From the NCBI GenBank assembly GCA_029582155.1, contig CM055909.1:47928412-47992411 (forward strand): DNA of 64,000 nt, written 5' to 3'. This document shows positions 1 through 11,940 of this stretch, piece after piece (the stretch's first letter is position 1; every line of letters begins with the position of its first letter). The notes under the pieces are model-generated. The model saw only the letters and a list, made by a program, of their open reading frames with translations, was not told the origin of the DNA and searched no databases. The stretch is from Panopea generosa (Eukaryota; Mollusca; Bivalvia; Adapedonta; Hiatellidae). The translations under genes were made by a program, and so were the position numbers.

Positions 1-135
1 TCTTACAATCACGATCGAAGTCTTCCCGGTAAGAACCAGTACTAAGCATATGCGGATAAAGTGTCACATATCCGTGGAAGATCGAACCCGCGACACTCCG
101 ACTATGGGTTCGGTCTATCACTGGACCACGCGCTC
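1..135 (-). repeat. tRNA-related dispersed repeat (SINE-like), copy 1
   Basis: The segment resembles 9107-9290: both share 'gaagtcttcc', 'gaaccagtact', 'catgcgga' and 'ggaagatcgaac' in the same order. On the minus strand the last block gives GTTCGAT, similar to a tRNA B box, which suggests a tRNA-derived SINE in reverse orientation. It is cut by the left window edge, so its full extent is unknown. Confidence 0.5.
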
Positions 136-224
136 CTGAACTTATGTCGCACGGCTACGTTTACAGCCAGACGCGTACTCTAATATTAATAAAATCTCGA
201 CCAGTTAACCGTAAACTATACAGG

Positions 225-1640
225 TTGGTGCATTTACAGGCAATATTCAACAGCGAAATGAAATAAACATTGTTTGTACGAAAATGCATACGATTGCGAA
301 CTGAACATTAATAAGTTATTCAGTTATCAAATACTTTGTTAAGATTGAGCCAAGAAACAAACGTAGAAAAAAATCAGAGGTATGCATCTAGAGAAAATAC
401 ATCATAATACACTCATGGATGCACTATTTCCAAGGTATGTCCTATTCAAAACCAACCTTCGCAAACTTTACACCAAGTTAATGATCATCATTATGCACGA
501 AAAGGTAACTATACAATAAACAATAAAGTTTAAACAGTGGCTGAAATAATCGCTATATGGCTCGACTGTCAGGAAACACTGCTGTTAAAAGTTGCACAAA
601 CACTGAAAGCTAAAGTATCCATTTCCAGAACAGTTACCTAAGACTTAAAACTGTAAAAATGTTCATCATGGGTTAAGTATCTTTAGTTTTGTTTTACTTC
701 AATTATGTTTAAGGAAATATGCACATACACTGTAAACGTTAAGCTATAAAATGCAGTTAGGAAACTGTATGTTTGCCAAGTTGTGTGTAGAGCAGTGGTC
801 GTAACAAAGCTGTCGGTCGTTGTTGATGTGCCGTGGACAGAAGCCTAAATGTGATGGATTGACACAGACACAGAGAAGTTGCACATAAGAAACATGTAAA
901 ACCCTCTGGTAGGTCTGGCAAGCAATTGTTTAACACGATATGAATCTGTATGCATTAAATTGCTTTGAATGTTGTTGATCTGGAAAAAATTAACACGTGT
1001 TTGCCGTATTGTGTCATCCTCCTCAGCATGTTCTCCTTGACCACGTTATACACCCCTTGCTTCCATAATGTATGTTATTGTCATGTATACATTATTTTGT
1101 TGTTTTAATATAATGCTTCTTATCCATTGAAGATAATGAAAAAAAATATGTAAACGTAAATGTCAACATCTAACGGTTGTCTCCCATTAAGGTGTAAGTC
1201 CATCATTTAGTTTTGTTTTTTATTCTATATTAAATATTAGTAACATAGCAAGCTTGCCATTCATAGAAGACCCAAAATGAAAAAAGTGAAGCTTACATTT
1301 TATTGTTTGTCAACCTCTGCACTACCAACATTTGATGAAAAAAGTAGGGGGCCAAATTCATCCAAAATATTTTTTTTCTATTCAGAGTGTACACCATTGA
1401 TTAAAACGAGAGTGAACTTCCGAAATATTGTACATGTATTAATGCCCTTCTTTCCAAATTTCCTTTTAAAAATTAACAATTAAAAAATGACAATGATTCT
1501 GAAGAGTTATAAAAAGATCAATGAATGACATCTAAACCACAAAATGACCATAAAAATACTAGGATTGTTTATATCAGTCATCATGCTACCACGCCGACGG
1601 AAACACGGAATCATTTTTGTTTGTGTTTCCTGCCAAATTA
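225..1640 (+). mobile_element. Internally deleted relative of the Mutator/His-Me transposon
   Basis: Three blocks align in order with the transposon at 10406-14741. 225-300 matches 11925-11995 ('tttacaggcaatattcaac' against 'tgtacaggcaatgttcaac'). 350-780 matches the stretch after the transposase stop (13370-13800). 780-1640 matches the endonuclease gene plus the right-hand 476-bp repeat. About 1.4 kb holding nearly the whole transposase reading frame is missing. The endonuclease homologue (minus strand, about 780-1150) is decayed: the segment equivalent to the SHLCH motif no longer has its histidines. No left-hand 476-bp repeat is visible. This is a dead, non-autonomous copy in the same orientation as the larger element. 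Confidence 0.75.
780..1150 (-). pseudogene. Decayed His-Me finger endonuclease copy
   Basis: The minus strand aligns base by base with the intact endonuclease gene at 13814-14245. It keeps the region of the conserved CVNP..HL motif but shows several substitutions and stops, and no long open frame remains. The histidines of the SHLCH motif have become other residues. It belongs to the deleted transposon copy around it. Confidence 0.65.
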
Positions 1641-2049
1641 AACATTTCAATATATTATTTCAATTTTGTATTACATACTTGCCACTTCAATAAACATTTG
1701 TTTTGCCTTATATGTAATTGCAAAACGTTTTCATAATTTATTGACGACATATTGCCGTGAATGTTAGCATGTGTTGATTCCCTCTGGACTTATCTTTGTT
1801 ATTTACGTATACATTTCGATTTTAGAAGCGTGTCCGAAGGAATAAGCCATATTTACTTGTGTGTGTGGATGTCGTTAACGAGTGTTGGAAACGCTGCTTT
1901 CAGTCAAACTATTTTGGTAATGTGTAAATAGTTATTTGGGCGCTGTTATCTTGGATCATGTAACCGTTTGTGTGACATCTTTCATTGCCATTCGTTTTAC
2001 TGTTACCTGGTAATTTGTAAACGGTTATATTATGTAATATGTTAAATGC
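1641..2049. other. Unannotated AT-rich stretch
   Basis: I see no coding exon, RNA gene or recognisable repeat between the transposon remnant and the 70-bp array. A noncoding 5' exon of the EF-hand gene could lie here or further left, because that gene's first coding exon is preceded by a splice acceptor. Confidence 0.4.
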
Positions 2050-2790
2050 GAATCAGAGAACGGCTCAATATCATGGTACATCGTTCATTCCGATGCGGTA
2101 AATGGTACATTATTAAGTGTGACTCAGGGAACGGCTCAATATCATGATACACCGTTAATCCGGCGCGGTAAATGGTACATTATTAAGTGTGACTCGGGGA
2201 ACGGCTGAGTATCATGATACACCGTTAATTCTTACGCTGTAAATGGTGCATTATTAAATGTGACTCAGGGAACGACTGAATATCATGATGCACCGTTTAT
2301 TCCGACGCTGTGAATGGTGCATTATTAAGTATTACTCGGGGAACGGCTGAATATCATGATACACCGTTAATTCCCACGCTGTAAATGGTGCATTATTAAG
2401 AATGACTCAGGAAACGGCTCGGTATCATGATACACCGTTAATTCTTACGCTGTAAATGGTGCATTATTAAATGTGACTCGGGGAACGGCTGAATATCATG
2501 ATACACCGATTATTCCGACGCTGTAAATGGTGCATTATTCAGTATGACTCGGGGAACGGCTGAAAATCATGATACACCGTTAGTTCTTACGCTGTAAATG
2601 GTGCATTATTAAGTATGACTCGGGGAACGGCTGAATATCATGATACACCGTTAATTCTTACGCTGTAAATGGTGCATTATTAAGTGTGACTCGGGGAACG
2701 GCTGAATATCATGATACACCGTTAATTCCGACGCTGTAAATGGTACATTATTAAGTATGACTCAGGGAACGGCTGGATAGCATGAGATAC
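2050..2790 (+). repeat. 70-71-bp tandem array, about 10.5 copies
   Basis: The anchor 'acggct' (or acgact) recurs at 2060, 2131, 2201, 2272, 2342, 2413, 2485, 2556, 2627, 2698 and 2769, a period of 70-72 bp. Each unit contains 'gactcggggaacggct', 'tatcatgatacaccgtt' and 'gtaaatggtgcattatta'. 'tatcatgata' is itself a near-palindrome. The array lies about 370 bp upstream of the first coding exon of the EF-hand gene, so it is in its promoter or first intron. Confidence 0.9.
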
Positions 2791-3157
2791 TGTTAAATCG
2801 GACTAAATGTTAAATGCGTATTTATTTGCTGCGACTCTTTGGACAGTACCTATATATTTCCATTAAATACTCACAATTCTAACGATGTGTGCTAATACAG
2901 ACTGTCAGAAGCGCAACCATGTCATATAATACTGACATCGGGTCGAAAAGTACTAAGTATCTGATGAATAACATATAAAAAAAACTGCTTACTACTTGTA
3001 TGGTCCGACTGGGAACTGAACCTGTAAGTACCTGCCCTTGTGATAGACATATAAGCATAATGCATTTAGTGGCATACAAAATGCGTTGGTGGTTTGCTTG
3101 GTTAAGTAAGTTTTATTTTGCTCTTAATGGATTTTACTTTCTTTTTTTTTTCAGAAC

Positions 3158-6100
3158 ATGTTTTCCGAAATAAGACTCAATATTTTGGTTGTACTTTTAT
3201 GTGTGCCCATTATGCCACAGATACATGGTGTAAAATTGGAAGGAACTGAAAGGTAACATATTTTATTGGAATGCAGTTGTTAGCTTAATAATTATATCTA
3301 TTTTATTTGCATTTTCCCCAGCTTCGTTCAGTAGATAATTTGAATCATTCATCAGTTTTATTCCGTAATTAAATACTTAGCTAGTGTTATCTGTAAAGCG
3401 TGCTTGTATAAGCAACAAAGCAACAACCAACAACCAACACACAACACGAAGCAATACGGTAGTTTGTATTTGCTTTCTATAAATATAATATTACTGTTAA
3501 TGTCTCTACAAAGTTATGCCCCTTTTAGTGACTGTAGGACACTTGCCATAGATAATTCGTTTTTAATTTGATTTCGAATATATGACATCATTTGTTTAAA
3601 AAATAACCTGTACAAGCAATTGTAGATTCACTCGCACCCAATTTACTTACAACGAGAGAGGTATGGGTTGATGTCAAAAGTAATTTTCAACAAATTGCAG
3701 TTTACATATCAATATATGGCATTAAATGTCATAAGTTAAATGTCTTAAGCGTGTGCTATATATCAAACAAAAATATGTTAATCGGGGTACTTAAAATACG
3801 GCAGTCCGTATGCCTCGCTATCAGTTAGCCAATGAACAGACGAAACGACTGAAACGTGATCAACTGCATCTGTCATAACAGTAAACAAAAATGAGTGATA
3901 TTATATTTTTTGTTTATATGTCATGCAAAACTAAGAACATGTTACTGCTATTGAACATGGACTAATGATGTAAGACGATTAAACGAGGCCAAATCTTGAT
4001 AAAACACTCAAAACATTAACAGGTGATTTAAAGTAGAAAAAGCGATACAAATAAGAAGGAATAAAATGCATTAAATGTTGAAAAAAAAAATAGGTTTATG
4101 TATAAGCGCCGACCTACTGTATATAACGGCCTATTTAGAGAAAAAGATTAAAGGAACGTATTGTAATTTGTTATGTTTCAGGGCTGTGTGCGGTGTAACA
4201 GATCATATGCGGGAGAACTGGGCGATATGGTTCATAAGTAAAGATATCAACAAAGATGGACTTTTGTCTGTAATAGACCGGGATATGGCAAGGTAACACA
4301 ATTAAAGAATTCATTTTTTATTTGTTTGGCAATCGTAGACTACTATTGATTTAATGTTGAGATAATTTGAAATACACACTGCTAAATATTTCATATTTGA
4401 TATATCTATATACTGTTGACTCATTAGACCAGGTACTATTTCTGTGTCTTTTCTGTGCTGATTTTAATGTATTTTATGCATATATCGTATAGCAAATATT
4501 TACTTACTTACATGCATGTGTAACCAATCAAGACAACGCTGCATAAAAAAAATATATTTTAAAACAAAAGAAAGTTTTGAGATATTTGAGTTACTGTAAT
4601 TATATTTGTCTGTACTAGATCGGGATATAATTAAGTAATTAGAGTACATATTTAGATTGTATACCCATGTATATGTTTGAATTATTACGCTATACACTTC
4701 TATAAATGTGCGTTATCTGTAGGCCTTACTTAAGAATTACCTCCCTTACATGACGGTAGCAAGATTCTTACGCCCAAGAAATAAGAACTGTGAAGGGGTG
4801 CCATCAAACCATCGAAATTGTGAAAAAGCAACCTGGTCAACCCCGTGTTTTTTTTCTGCATAATTGGACCAACAGAGGACTATCTATGGGAACAAGGCAC
4901 TTTTAAAACCATTTGTATTGTATCCAGTGTTCCAGAAGTACATGTCTTTATATAAAGAATAGTACAAAATTAATTCTTGTGTGAGACGTGTAGTTGTTGG
5001 ACTTTACAGTGGCAGACGATAATTTGATTTTCACTGAACACTTTATATAAATAAAGTGTATCTATATGCCACATGTACGAGTATGAATAAGAATTCTCAA
5101 TTAAATGTGTTGATCATTAATTACATCATATCACATGCCACGCCCAATGTACGTGTTTATAAAAGGTAAATGTAAAAAATGCATCCGATATAAAAGTAAG
5201 AAAAACAAGAGTTGTCAGAAGACAACAAAGCTCGCCAATGGGATAAAACTCGCCACCAATGCAAAGATTGAGATTGGAGGCAAACACCAAAACTTAAACG
5301 CATCTAAACGCAACAGTTTTACCTGGGTGTATACAGGCGAAAAATTAAGTCTTGAAGGCCATAACTCTGCTAAAATGCAATCCAGAGTTATGGTTCTTGT
5401 CTCTGTGTGTTTCAATGATGATGGTGAACACACATGCAAAGTTTCACTCATATCCATAAGTGGTTGCATAGATATCTTACGTGATAAAAAACTTTAACCT
5501 GAAAAATTAAGTAAAAAAAGGGTCATAACTGTGCCAAACAGCAACCCAGAGTTATGGTTTTTGTCTCTGTGTGTTTCAATGATGATGGTGAACACACATG
5601 CAAAGTTTCACTCATATCCAATAAGTGGTTGCATAGATATCTTACGTGATAAAAAACTTTAACCTGAACAATTAAGTAAAAAAAGGGCCATAACTGTGCC
5701 AAACAGCAACCCAGAATTATGTTTTTTGTCTCTGTGTGTTTTAATGATGATGGTGAACACACATGCAAAGTTTCATTTATATCCAATGAGTGGTTGCATA
5801 GATATCTTACCTGATAAAAAACTTTAACCTGAAAAATAAAGTCGAAAAAGGGACATAACTGTGCCAAAATGCAACCCAGAGTTATGTTTCATGTCTGTGT
5901 GTGTTCCATTGATAATGGTGAACACACATGTGAAAGTTCATTCACATCCAATAAGTGGTTGCATAGATATCTTAAATTTAAACGCAACTAATCGCAAAGT
6001 TTAACCTTGGTGTCTAAGTCCAAAAAGGGACATAACTGTGCCAAAATGCAATCCAGAGTTATGGTTCTTATCTCTGTGTGTTCCAATGATGATGGTAAAC

Positions 6101-7865
6101 ACACATGCAATGTTTCATTAACATCCAATGAGTGGTTGCATAGATAACTGAAACTTAAACGCAAAAGTTTAACCTGGGTCTCTACAGACGACGCCGACGA
6201 CGCCGGGGTCATGACAATAGCTCTCCTTGGACTTCGTCCCGGCGAGCTAAAAAGTAATTTGTTTTTATTTAAGAGTTTTCGCTCATATTTTCAAAAATAG
6301 GGCGAAAACATCAGTTTTTAAGAAAAAAAAACTACTGATATGATGGGTGTGATATTACAAAAAAAAAACAACATCATGTTCAATTTCTGAAGAATGCTGT
6401 AAACTAACGCGGTGCCAGTATTTTTTGAAACCAAGTTAATAATTTCTTAAATATGACATTCTAGATGAGAATACTTTGAGATATATATCTTCATATGATT
6501 ATATATCAATTGGTGTAAAGATTAATGCGAAAACATCAATACCATTAAATTTATTCATGGACATGTATTTTATATTTTGATTTCGTCGGGGTGGTAGCAA
6601 AATGGCTGACATAAATAATCCTAGATAAATAATCCGGCTAGTTTTTTTTTCTAAACTATGAATACACGTATATATCTTAAATGTTTCTGTTTATGTTTCT
6701 GTTTAAACACGAACTTGCATGTACCTTGCGCATAGCTAGTCAGCCTAAATAATGCTCTCGTTCTGTGACATTTAGTATCACATTAAAGTACAACAATTAA
6801 AGTTATATCTTATATTGAAAACAGTGATGACGTAAAGTGACATCACCAGTCGTCATGTTTTCAAAACTTTAAATGTTATCCTACTTTCGCAGCCAATAAA
6901 ATCGCTCAGAATTTACTAAATAGAACTTTCCATTTGACATAGAATGTCATGACTGTCAGCAGATATTGATCGACTTCCTCAACCAATGAAATCGCTCCAG
7001 GAACAAGAAAGTAAATCAACATCTAAGCCGATTAGAAGTTAAATGGAATTTTTGATAATGTAGAAAATTCCATATAACTTCTAACCTGTACGTAGTATGT
7101 GCAAACAGGTTTAATGCTATTTAGCTCCCTATCTTTAAACCGGTTAATTAGAAATGTTGACAAAAGGTATACTATTTGTAAATTACCAGTTGATTTTGAT
7201 TTCGTTTTTAGTATTTCACGATATCTATTTCGTTAGAATTATGCGCGAACGCAAAGTAAGAGACATACACGTATAAACAGAGATAAATAATTGCAGGGAC
7301 CTGACTACCAATGTCACCGACCTGAATTAACAACGGCAGCTGTTTACAAAATAAAACTGCATTAACTACTTTATTCAAATAAATTATCTCATTTCCTTGC
7401 AGGGAAAGGTTCACAGCAGCCTTTAGGTTGAGCCCTGAAGATAAAGCTGAAAAGATTAACATCATGAACTTTTGGTGGAAGAACGATCTCCTACAGGGTA
7501 ACATCTCGAACAAAATTTCTAAAGATGAATTCATTCAATATTTAAGTAAAAGATATTTAGAGGACAAACATTTCAGAGACAATGCTTTAGTATTTCAACA
7601 AATACTCGCTGAAATGCTCGATGTCGATGAAGATGGATCAATATCAAAGAGTGAATTTCTTGCGTTTTACAAAGCTTTGAAATTTAAGAAAAAAAAAGTC
7701 ATAGAAGAGTTTTTCTACGCATACAAACCTATTGAAGACAAAATACCAAAGAAACAGATGACCAGAGCCTGGGCAGATTTTATCGCCGGTAGCCATAAAA
7801 CAACTAATTTCATCAGAAAATATATGATTAAAATTCTTGGTTTGCAAAATCAATTCACGTACTGA
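3158..7865 (+). CDS. Secreted EF-hand calcium-binding protein (three coding exons, 222 aa)
   Basis: Exons: 3158-3252 (acceptor at 3153-3154, so a noncoding 5' exon lies upstream), 4182-4292 and 7403-7865. All junctions are GT/AG and phase 2, and together they give 223 codons including the stop. Residues 1-24 form a signal peptide with a hydrophobic core (NILVVLLCVPIM), so the product is probably secreted or in the ER lumen. Two canonical EF-hand loops are visible: DINKDGLLSVID at about 53-64 and DVDEDGSISKSE at 142-153, both with acidic residues at positions 1 and 12 and Gly at 6. The region around 97-112 (NDLLQGNISNKISKDEF) looks like a third, degenerate loop. The layout resembles sarcoplasmic calcium-binding proteins, but the signal peptide suggests an extracellular role. 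The paralogue group is not certain. Confidence 0.85.
5207..6240 (+). repeat. About 165-bp tandem array (5 units) with AGCTCGCC ends, in EF-hand intron 2
   Basis: The anchor 'ataact(c/g)tgc' recurs at 5361, 5525, 5690, 5855 and 6032, a period of 164-177 bp. Each unit carries 'gatgatggtgaacacacatg' and 'agtggttgcatagatatctt'. The block opens with 'aagctcgccaatggg' (5229) and closes with 'cccggcgagctaaaa' (about 6238), giving short inverted ends AGCTCGCC/GGCGAGCT. It ends with 'gacgacgccgacgacgcc', as in dispersed repeats of bivalve genomes. Several open frames cross it on both strands because of the repetition, and I do not regard them as genes. It may be an element with internal repeats, but I saw no transposase. 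Confidence 0.75.
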
Positions 7866-8237
7866 TGCAATTACTTTTTTATTTTATATATTCACTGCTT
7901 TATTAGCTATTGAATTATTTTGATAAAACGACTTGTATGACGTGAAAAGACGCTCAATTTTTAGACATATCACAATTGTACAATAGACAAATTTATGTAT
8001 AAGTAACAAAATGCGTGCATTTTTATTTTCTCTTATGTTCGTTTGATAAAATGGATGCATGACAGGTCTGTAATCATACCGAGATATTTTAATTTCATAT
8101 TTGCACCTTGTAGATATACACTTTTCAGAAACAGTGGATAAATTGTCAAAACGATAAAAGGTGTAAACACTTTATATTTTACTCTGCAAAATTTGAACTT
8201 TTAAAATTTTGTTTATTTGCTTTGTTTGTTTCCTCTG

Positions 8238-8243
8238 AATAAA
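8238..8243 (+). terminator. Poly(A) signal AATAAA of the EF-hand gene
   Basis: AATAAA lies 373 bp after the stop codon at 7865 in AT-rich sequence and just before a SINE. It is the first clear canonical hexamer after the coding region, and would give a 3' UTR of about 400 nt. Confidence 0.5.
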
Positions 8244-8339
8244 TATATATAGTCAAGTCATGTTTTGGAGTATTATTCATTTCACTTATGTAGTCGTTAG
8301 TATTAATACAATTCGCTTTTGTTTATAGTTGATATTAAT

Positions 8340-8620
8340 TGGTTGATTGATTGATTAATATTTAGGGTCATTTATATGACATCAAGGACTAACAGGTGAT
8401 CAGTTATCTTAACCACTGTTTCCTGGGATCCTGAAAGATTAACCAGAACTCTAGCACATACCCTCTCCGCAAGTAACTGATAACTTTCCCACTTGAATCA
8501 GCGGTGAGAGACGAATGAGGCACAATGTCATATATCAATAATCACGGAAACTGCTGCTGGGCGGGGATTCGAACTTACGACACTTGGATTTACAGTCAGA
8601 CGCGATTCCGACTATTGGTA
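8340..8620 (-). mobile_element. tRNA-derived SINE (AATC tail), reverse orientation
   Basis: Reverse complement of the SINE at 31075-31365. On the minus strand it has a tRNA-like head with GTTCGAATCCCC, the body block 'agttatcagttacttg', the block 'aaacagtggttaaga' and a tail derived from (AATC)n, seen on the plus strand as 'ttgattgattgatt'. It is just beyond the poly(A) signal of the EF-hand gene. Confidence 0.8.
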
Positions 8621-8729
8621 ATGTGAATGTAATGATACCAACCATATCAAGCGTAAACAGAAAATCAGAAAACAGTCCAAATGTCCTTTTACATATATTG
8701 GTAGCTATTTATTAATTGACTGTGCATTG

Positions 8730-8890
8730 TTATGATAAAAGGTGTTATAGTCCAATTCGTGGTGCTGACACACAACAGGGGGTGAAGAGAATTGCCCCTG
8801 CTGACAGACTCAATAGAGCCGAGTCTGCTAGTTTTTGTTGCGTTATATGCATTTTATGGGACCCTTTTTTTTATTACATTTGATTAAACC
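8730..8890. repeat. Dispersed repeat carrying an AGACTC...GAGTCT hairpin
   Basis: The 7-bp stem 'cagactc' (8805-8811) and 'gagtctg' (8821-8827) is shared, with flanking sequence, with 54927-54950. The two copies keep the stem while the loop varies. I do not recognise the family. Confidence 0.45.
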
Positions 8891-9106
8891 TAAAAGCATT
8901 TTTGTATTTTATATTTTGTATAAATGACGCCGAAAACAATGCCACCCAATCGTAGCTTACTTATAACATTCCACTTTAATTTCGTAAATAGAATAAAAAT
9001 ACCATTAATGTCACGGTTACATATATTTAGCTTATTATGCTATACAAAAATACATAACTTGCATTTTTAAAGCTTATTTATCTTACATCACCTGTGAAAC
9101 AAGTTC

Positions 9107-9290
9107 TTACAACGTATACAAATCACGCCCGAAGTCTTCCTGAGAAGAACCAGTACTTAACACATGCGGAAACGGTACGCCGGAAAATATGTCTTACTCA
9201 AGGACACTACATATAGCTGTGGCGGAAGATCGAACTTTCGACTCCCCGATCCTGGGGCCGATGCTCTGAGCACATGCTCCATAGTTTGCA
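9107..9290 (-). repeat. tRNA-related dispersed repeat (SINE-like), copy 2
   Basis: Homologous to 1-135. On the plus strand it reads 'gaagtcttcctgagaagaac', 'cacatgcggaaacgg' and 'gcggaagatcgaac'. The minus strand gives a degenerate B-box-like GTTCGATC. It has no coding content. Confidence 0.5.
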
Positions 9291-10310
9291 TTAAATTGTC
9301 AGTTTCACCATTATCTCAATGAATAGCAGCAATACCATTAAAAACAGACGCAACAGCAACAAACACCGCCATCAAAATAAACACACTAGCATCAATGTTG
9401 TTTCCTGTTATAATCATTACCAGAGACATATAAACAAAGATAAGCAACTGAAGGCAATTGTCTAAATTTCAGGTCACACATTAAACGTTTTCTATATCTT
9501 AGAAACACAATTTCTCCTGAACTAAACAACAAATGTTGTTATTTGGTATCAACATAATGTCTTGATTGTTAATTTGAGAGATAAACTTTTCTATCTAAAA
9601 TTGAAGGAAATGAAAAAAAATACGCTTACAATTGTTTTTGTGAACATTTTCTCATTTTAGCCCATTTTTAGCGCATTTTTAAAAGTAATAAATTAAGTAC
9701 ACTATCGTTTTTATTCTTTAAAAAAATAAATATTTTGTGAAAATTTCCAAAAAAATCATTTTCAATACGTAATAATTTAAATTCAGATTTAAAAATATTA
9801 AATAACTGATAATTGGAAATGTCTTCAGTTTTATTAGCTTTACTTTGGTATAAAAATTATTTCATTCAGACAAAGATTCAAAGAGTTATTAAAGAAACGC
9901 TAAAGGTGCCTTCTCGAAATCTCAGCCGTTCATATTGCTACTGGCCTGCCAGTCCCTGTAATTAAGTCACTGTCATTACCGACATGGTCGTCACCGCGAC
10001 CACCATGACTTTCTTTATTATCATATTCAGAGTCACTTAGGTAACTGATATGGACAGAAGCGAAGCCACTACCCGTTTCTTAAAATCAACCTTCGCCATC
10101 ATTGTTTCTATGTGTGGTGCACACATATTAATAATTACGCTCATGTTAATTATTTCATTTTATGACCTTTACGAATTGCAAGTTTAATTTTGTTTTAACA
10201 ATAAAAATACAAAGACATATTTTTAGAAAAAGTCAACTATCTCGTAAGAAAATCAAGTATCAAGTAAGAATACAAAATGCATAAAGGTAATAAGATGAAC
10301 AGCGGCGGCG
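9291..10310. other. AT-rich intergenic stretch without recognised content
   Basis: I found no exon-like segment, RNA gene or repeat I can name here. It separates the EF-hand gene and its SINEs from the repeat that hosts the large transposon insertion. Confidence 0.5.
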
Positions 10311-10405
10311 GCAAAGACGATTTCTATAGTTTTTCGTACGCACCAAATCCGCGGACAAAGGGAAGCAATTTTGCCGAGACCTGGCAGAGTCACTACATTC
10401 TAGTT
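10311..10405 (+). repeat. Left part of a dispersed repeat split by the transposon
   Basis: Aligns with 50843-50935: 'acgatttctatagtttttcg' against 'acgattgctatagtttttca', continuing through the 'cacaaaggga.g.aattttg' and 'cctg.cagagtc' blocks. In the 50.8-kb copy the sequence continues directly into what here is found at 14742 onward, so the transposon sits inside this repeat. Confidence 0.75.
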
Positions 10406-10881
10406 TAGGTGTAACCCCACCATTGATTTTTGTTCTTTATTCTATAGTAAATAATAAAAGTTTGAAGGCTTGTCATTCATAGAGGGACCCAAATGAAAGA
10501 AGTGAAACTTACATATTCCTGTTTGCCAACCTCTGCACTACCAAAATATGATGAAAAAAGTAGGGGTCATGTGTCATATAAGAGATTTTTTTATGTCAAG
10601 TGTAAACACCGTTGAAAAAACGGAAGTAAACTTCCAAAATATTGTATTCATACCCCCCATCTCAAAAACTTTTTTTCTTCTTCTAAATTCACAATTCAAA
10701 CATGACAATGCTTCTGAAATGTTCCAAATAGGTTAACAATGCCACCCAAACCAAAATATGACAATAAAAAATGTGAAAATGCATTTTAAGAGAAAAAGAA
10801 ACTAGGATTATTTATGGCAGCCATCATGCGACTACCCCACGGAAGCACTTCCTGTTTTGCAATGGTGGCACTATGCCTATA
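10406..10881 (+). repeat. Left 476-bp direct repeat of the transposon
   Basis: Near-identical to 14265-14741 in the same orientation. Differences seen include one T in a T-run near 10590 and 'aaaatatgac' against 'aaaaaatgac' near 10755. It starts TAGGTGTAACCCC and ends GGCACTATGCCTA, so the unit has its own imperfect inverted ends of about 20 bp. A diverged third copy lies at about 1189-1640. Confidence 0.9.
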
Positions 10882-11589
10882 AGGAATTTTTTTTTTATAA
10901 ATTGGTTTTAACCTCCTGTATGGAAAACAATACCAATTTCCAGCAATATTGCCTACTTACAGGCATTTAACACTGAAAATTTGGTCAAAATATCATTTTC
11001 TAGACGGTCATAGTGTCAGTCGGCAGCTGGCGGCCAAAACTGTGTTTTAGGCATTTTCAGTGATTTAACCATTTTAATTCATGGACATCAAAACCCGTCA
11101 TTTTTTTACATTATAATAGTCTCATGACATTTTCAACATATGTGTTGACTAAATGAAAACTTAAAATATTGTTCAAAATGTGAAATTTGCAGTTTTTTTG
11201 GACTTCAAAACAAAAAAATCACAAAAAAAACAATGATTTTTCATATAAATCCATGATAAATATGCAACTGTGACTTCAATTTCTGTAATAAAATATCAAT
11301 TAATGCTGTTTAATTAAGGAGGTGTTTCTTATTTAACATTTCCGACCATAACAATGTAAAAAAAAAGTTATTTCACCAATTTTTACCAATTATCAGGTCA
11401 ATGGTGCATTACTGAAAATGGTGTGAAAAACAGTCTCCACAAGGCAGACCAAACTTTAGCAAACTTGAACCAAAATTTCATATCATAAGGTGTTAAACTA
11501 GGGTTTGAATAGGTATTTAAACACATTAAAGTTGGTTATAATCATCAAACAAATATTTTGCAACTTTTTTTTACATTTTTTATGCTTTT

Positions 11590-11808
11590 ATGGGTGACAA
11601 AATGCGAAAAAAGAAATTTTCGAGAGAGAAACACTGTAAAAATATAGGATTTAAGAAAGGTGTTCAAAGTGGTCAAAAAGGTAAAATTTATTCATTCTGT
11701 AATGAAAGTAATGATAAGAAATATGTAAGACTCTTGAAAGAGTCATTTGATGAAAGAGTTGTGGTAAATAAGGGAAAGCTTACCTTTAGAGATATCGATG
11801 GTTCCTAA
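11590..11808 (+). pseudogene. N-terminal part of the Mutator-like transposase, cut off by a stop codon
   Basis: A Lys/Arg-rich 72-codon segment (KKFSREKHCKNIGFKKG) in the same reading frame as the main transposase frame at 11941. The frames are joined by 44 codons interrupted by TAA at 11806-11808 and TAG at 11923-11925. The linking codons read like protein (for example LRPVVKRNTLLDAYASADK), which suggests that one longer transposase was broken by two nonsense changes. A spliced intron removing both stops cannot be excluded, since a 'gtacag' acceptor lies at 11937. Confidence 0.55.
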
Positions 11809-11940
11809 ATCAATGTCGCTCCGCTACGTCCCGTGGTTAAGCGTAACACACTGCTCGATGCATACGCCAGTGCTGACAAAACTGAGGTTCACCCCGACTC
11901 GTTCACTAACAAACTATATAGTTAGGCACGTGTACAGGCA

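Noticed and set aside
5135..6212. Several open frames of 74-120 codons on both strands
   Set aside because: They follow the 165-bp tandem units and repeat the same peptide (for example ETLHVCSPSSLKHTE), which is a repeat artefact in an intron.
10548..10736. 62-codon frame in the 476-bp repeat (and the similar 68-codon frame at 1277)
   Set aside because: The copies differ in frame integrity, and there is no domain or conserved peptide.
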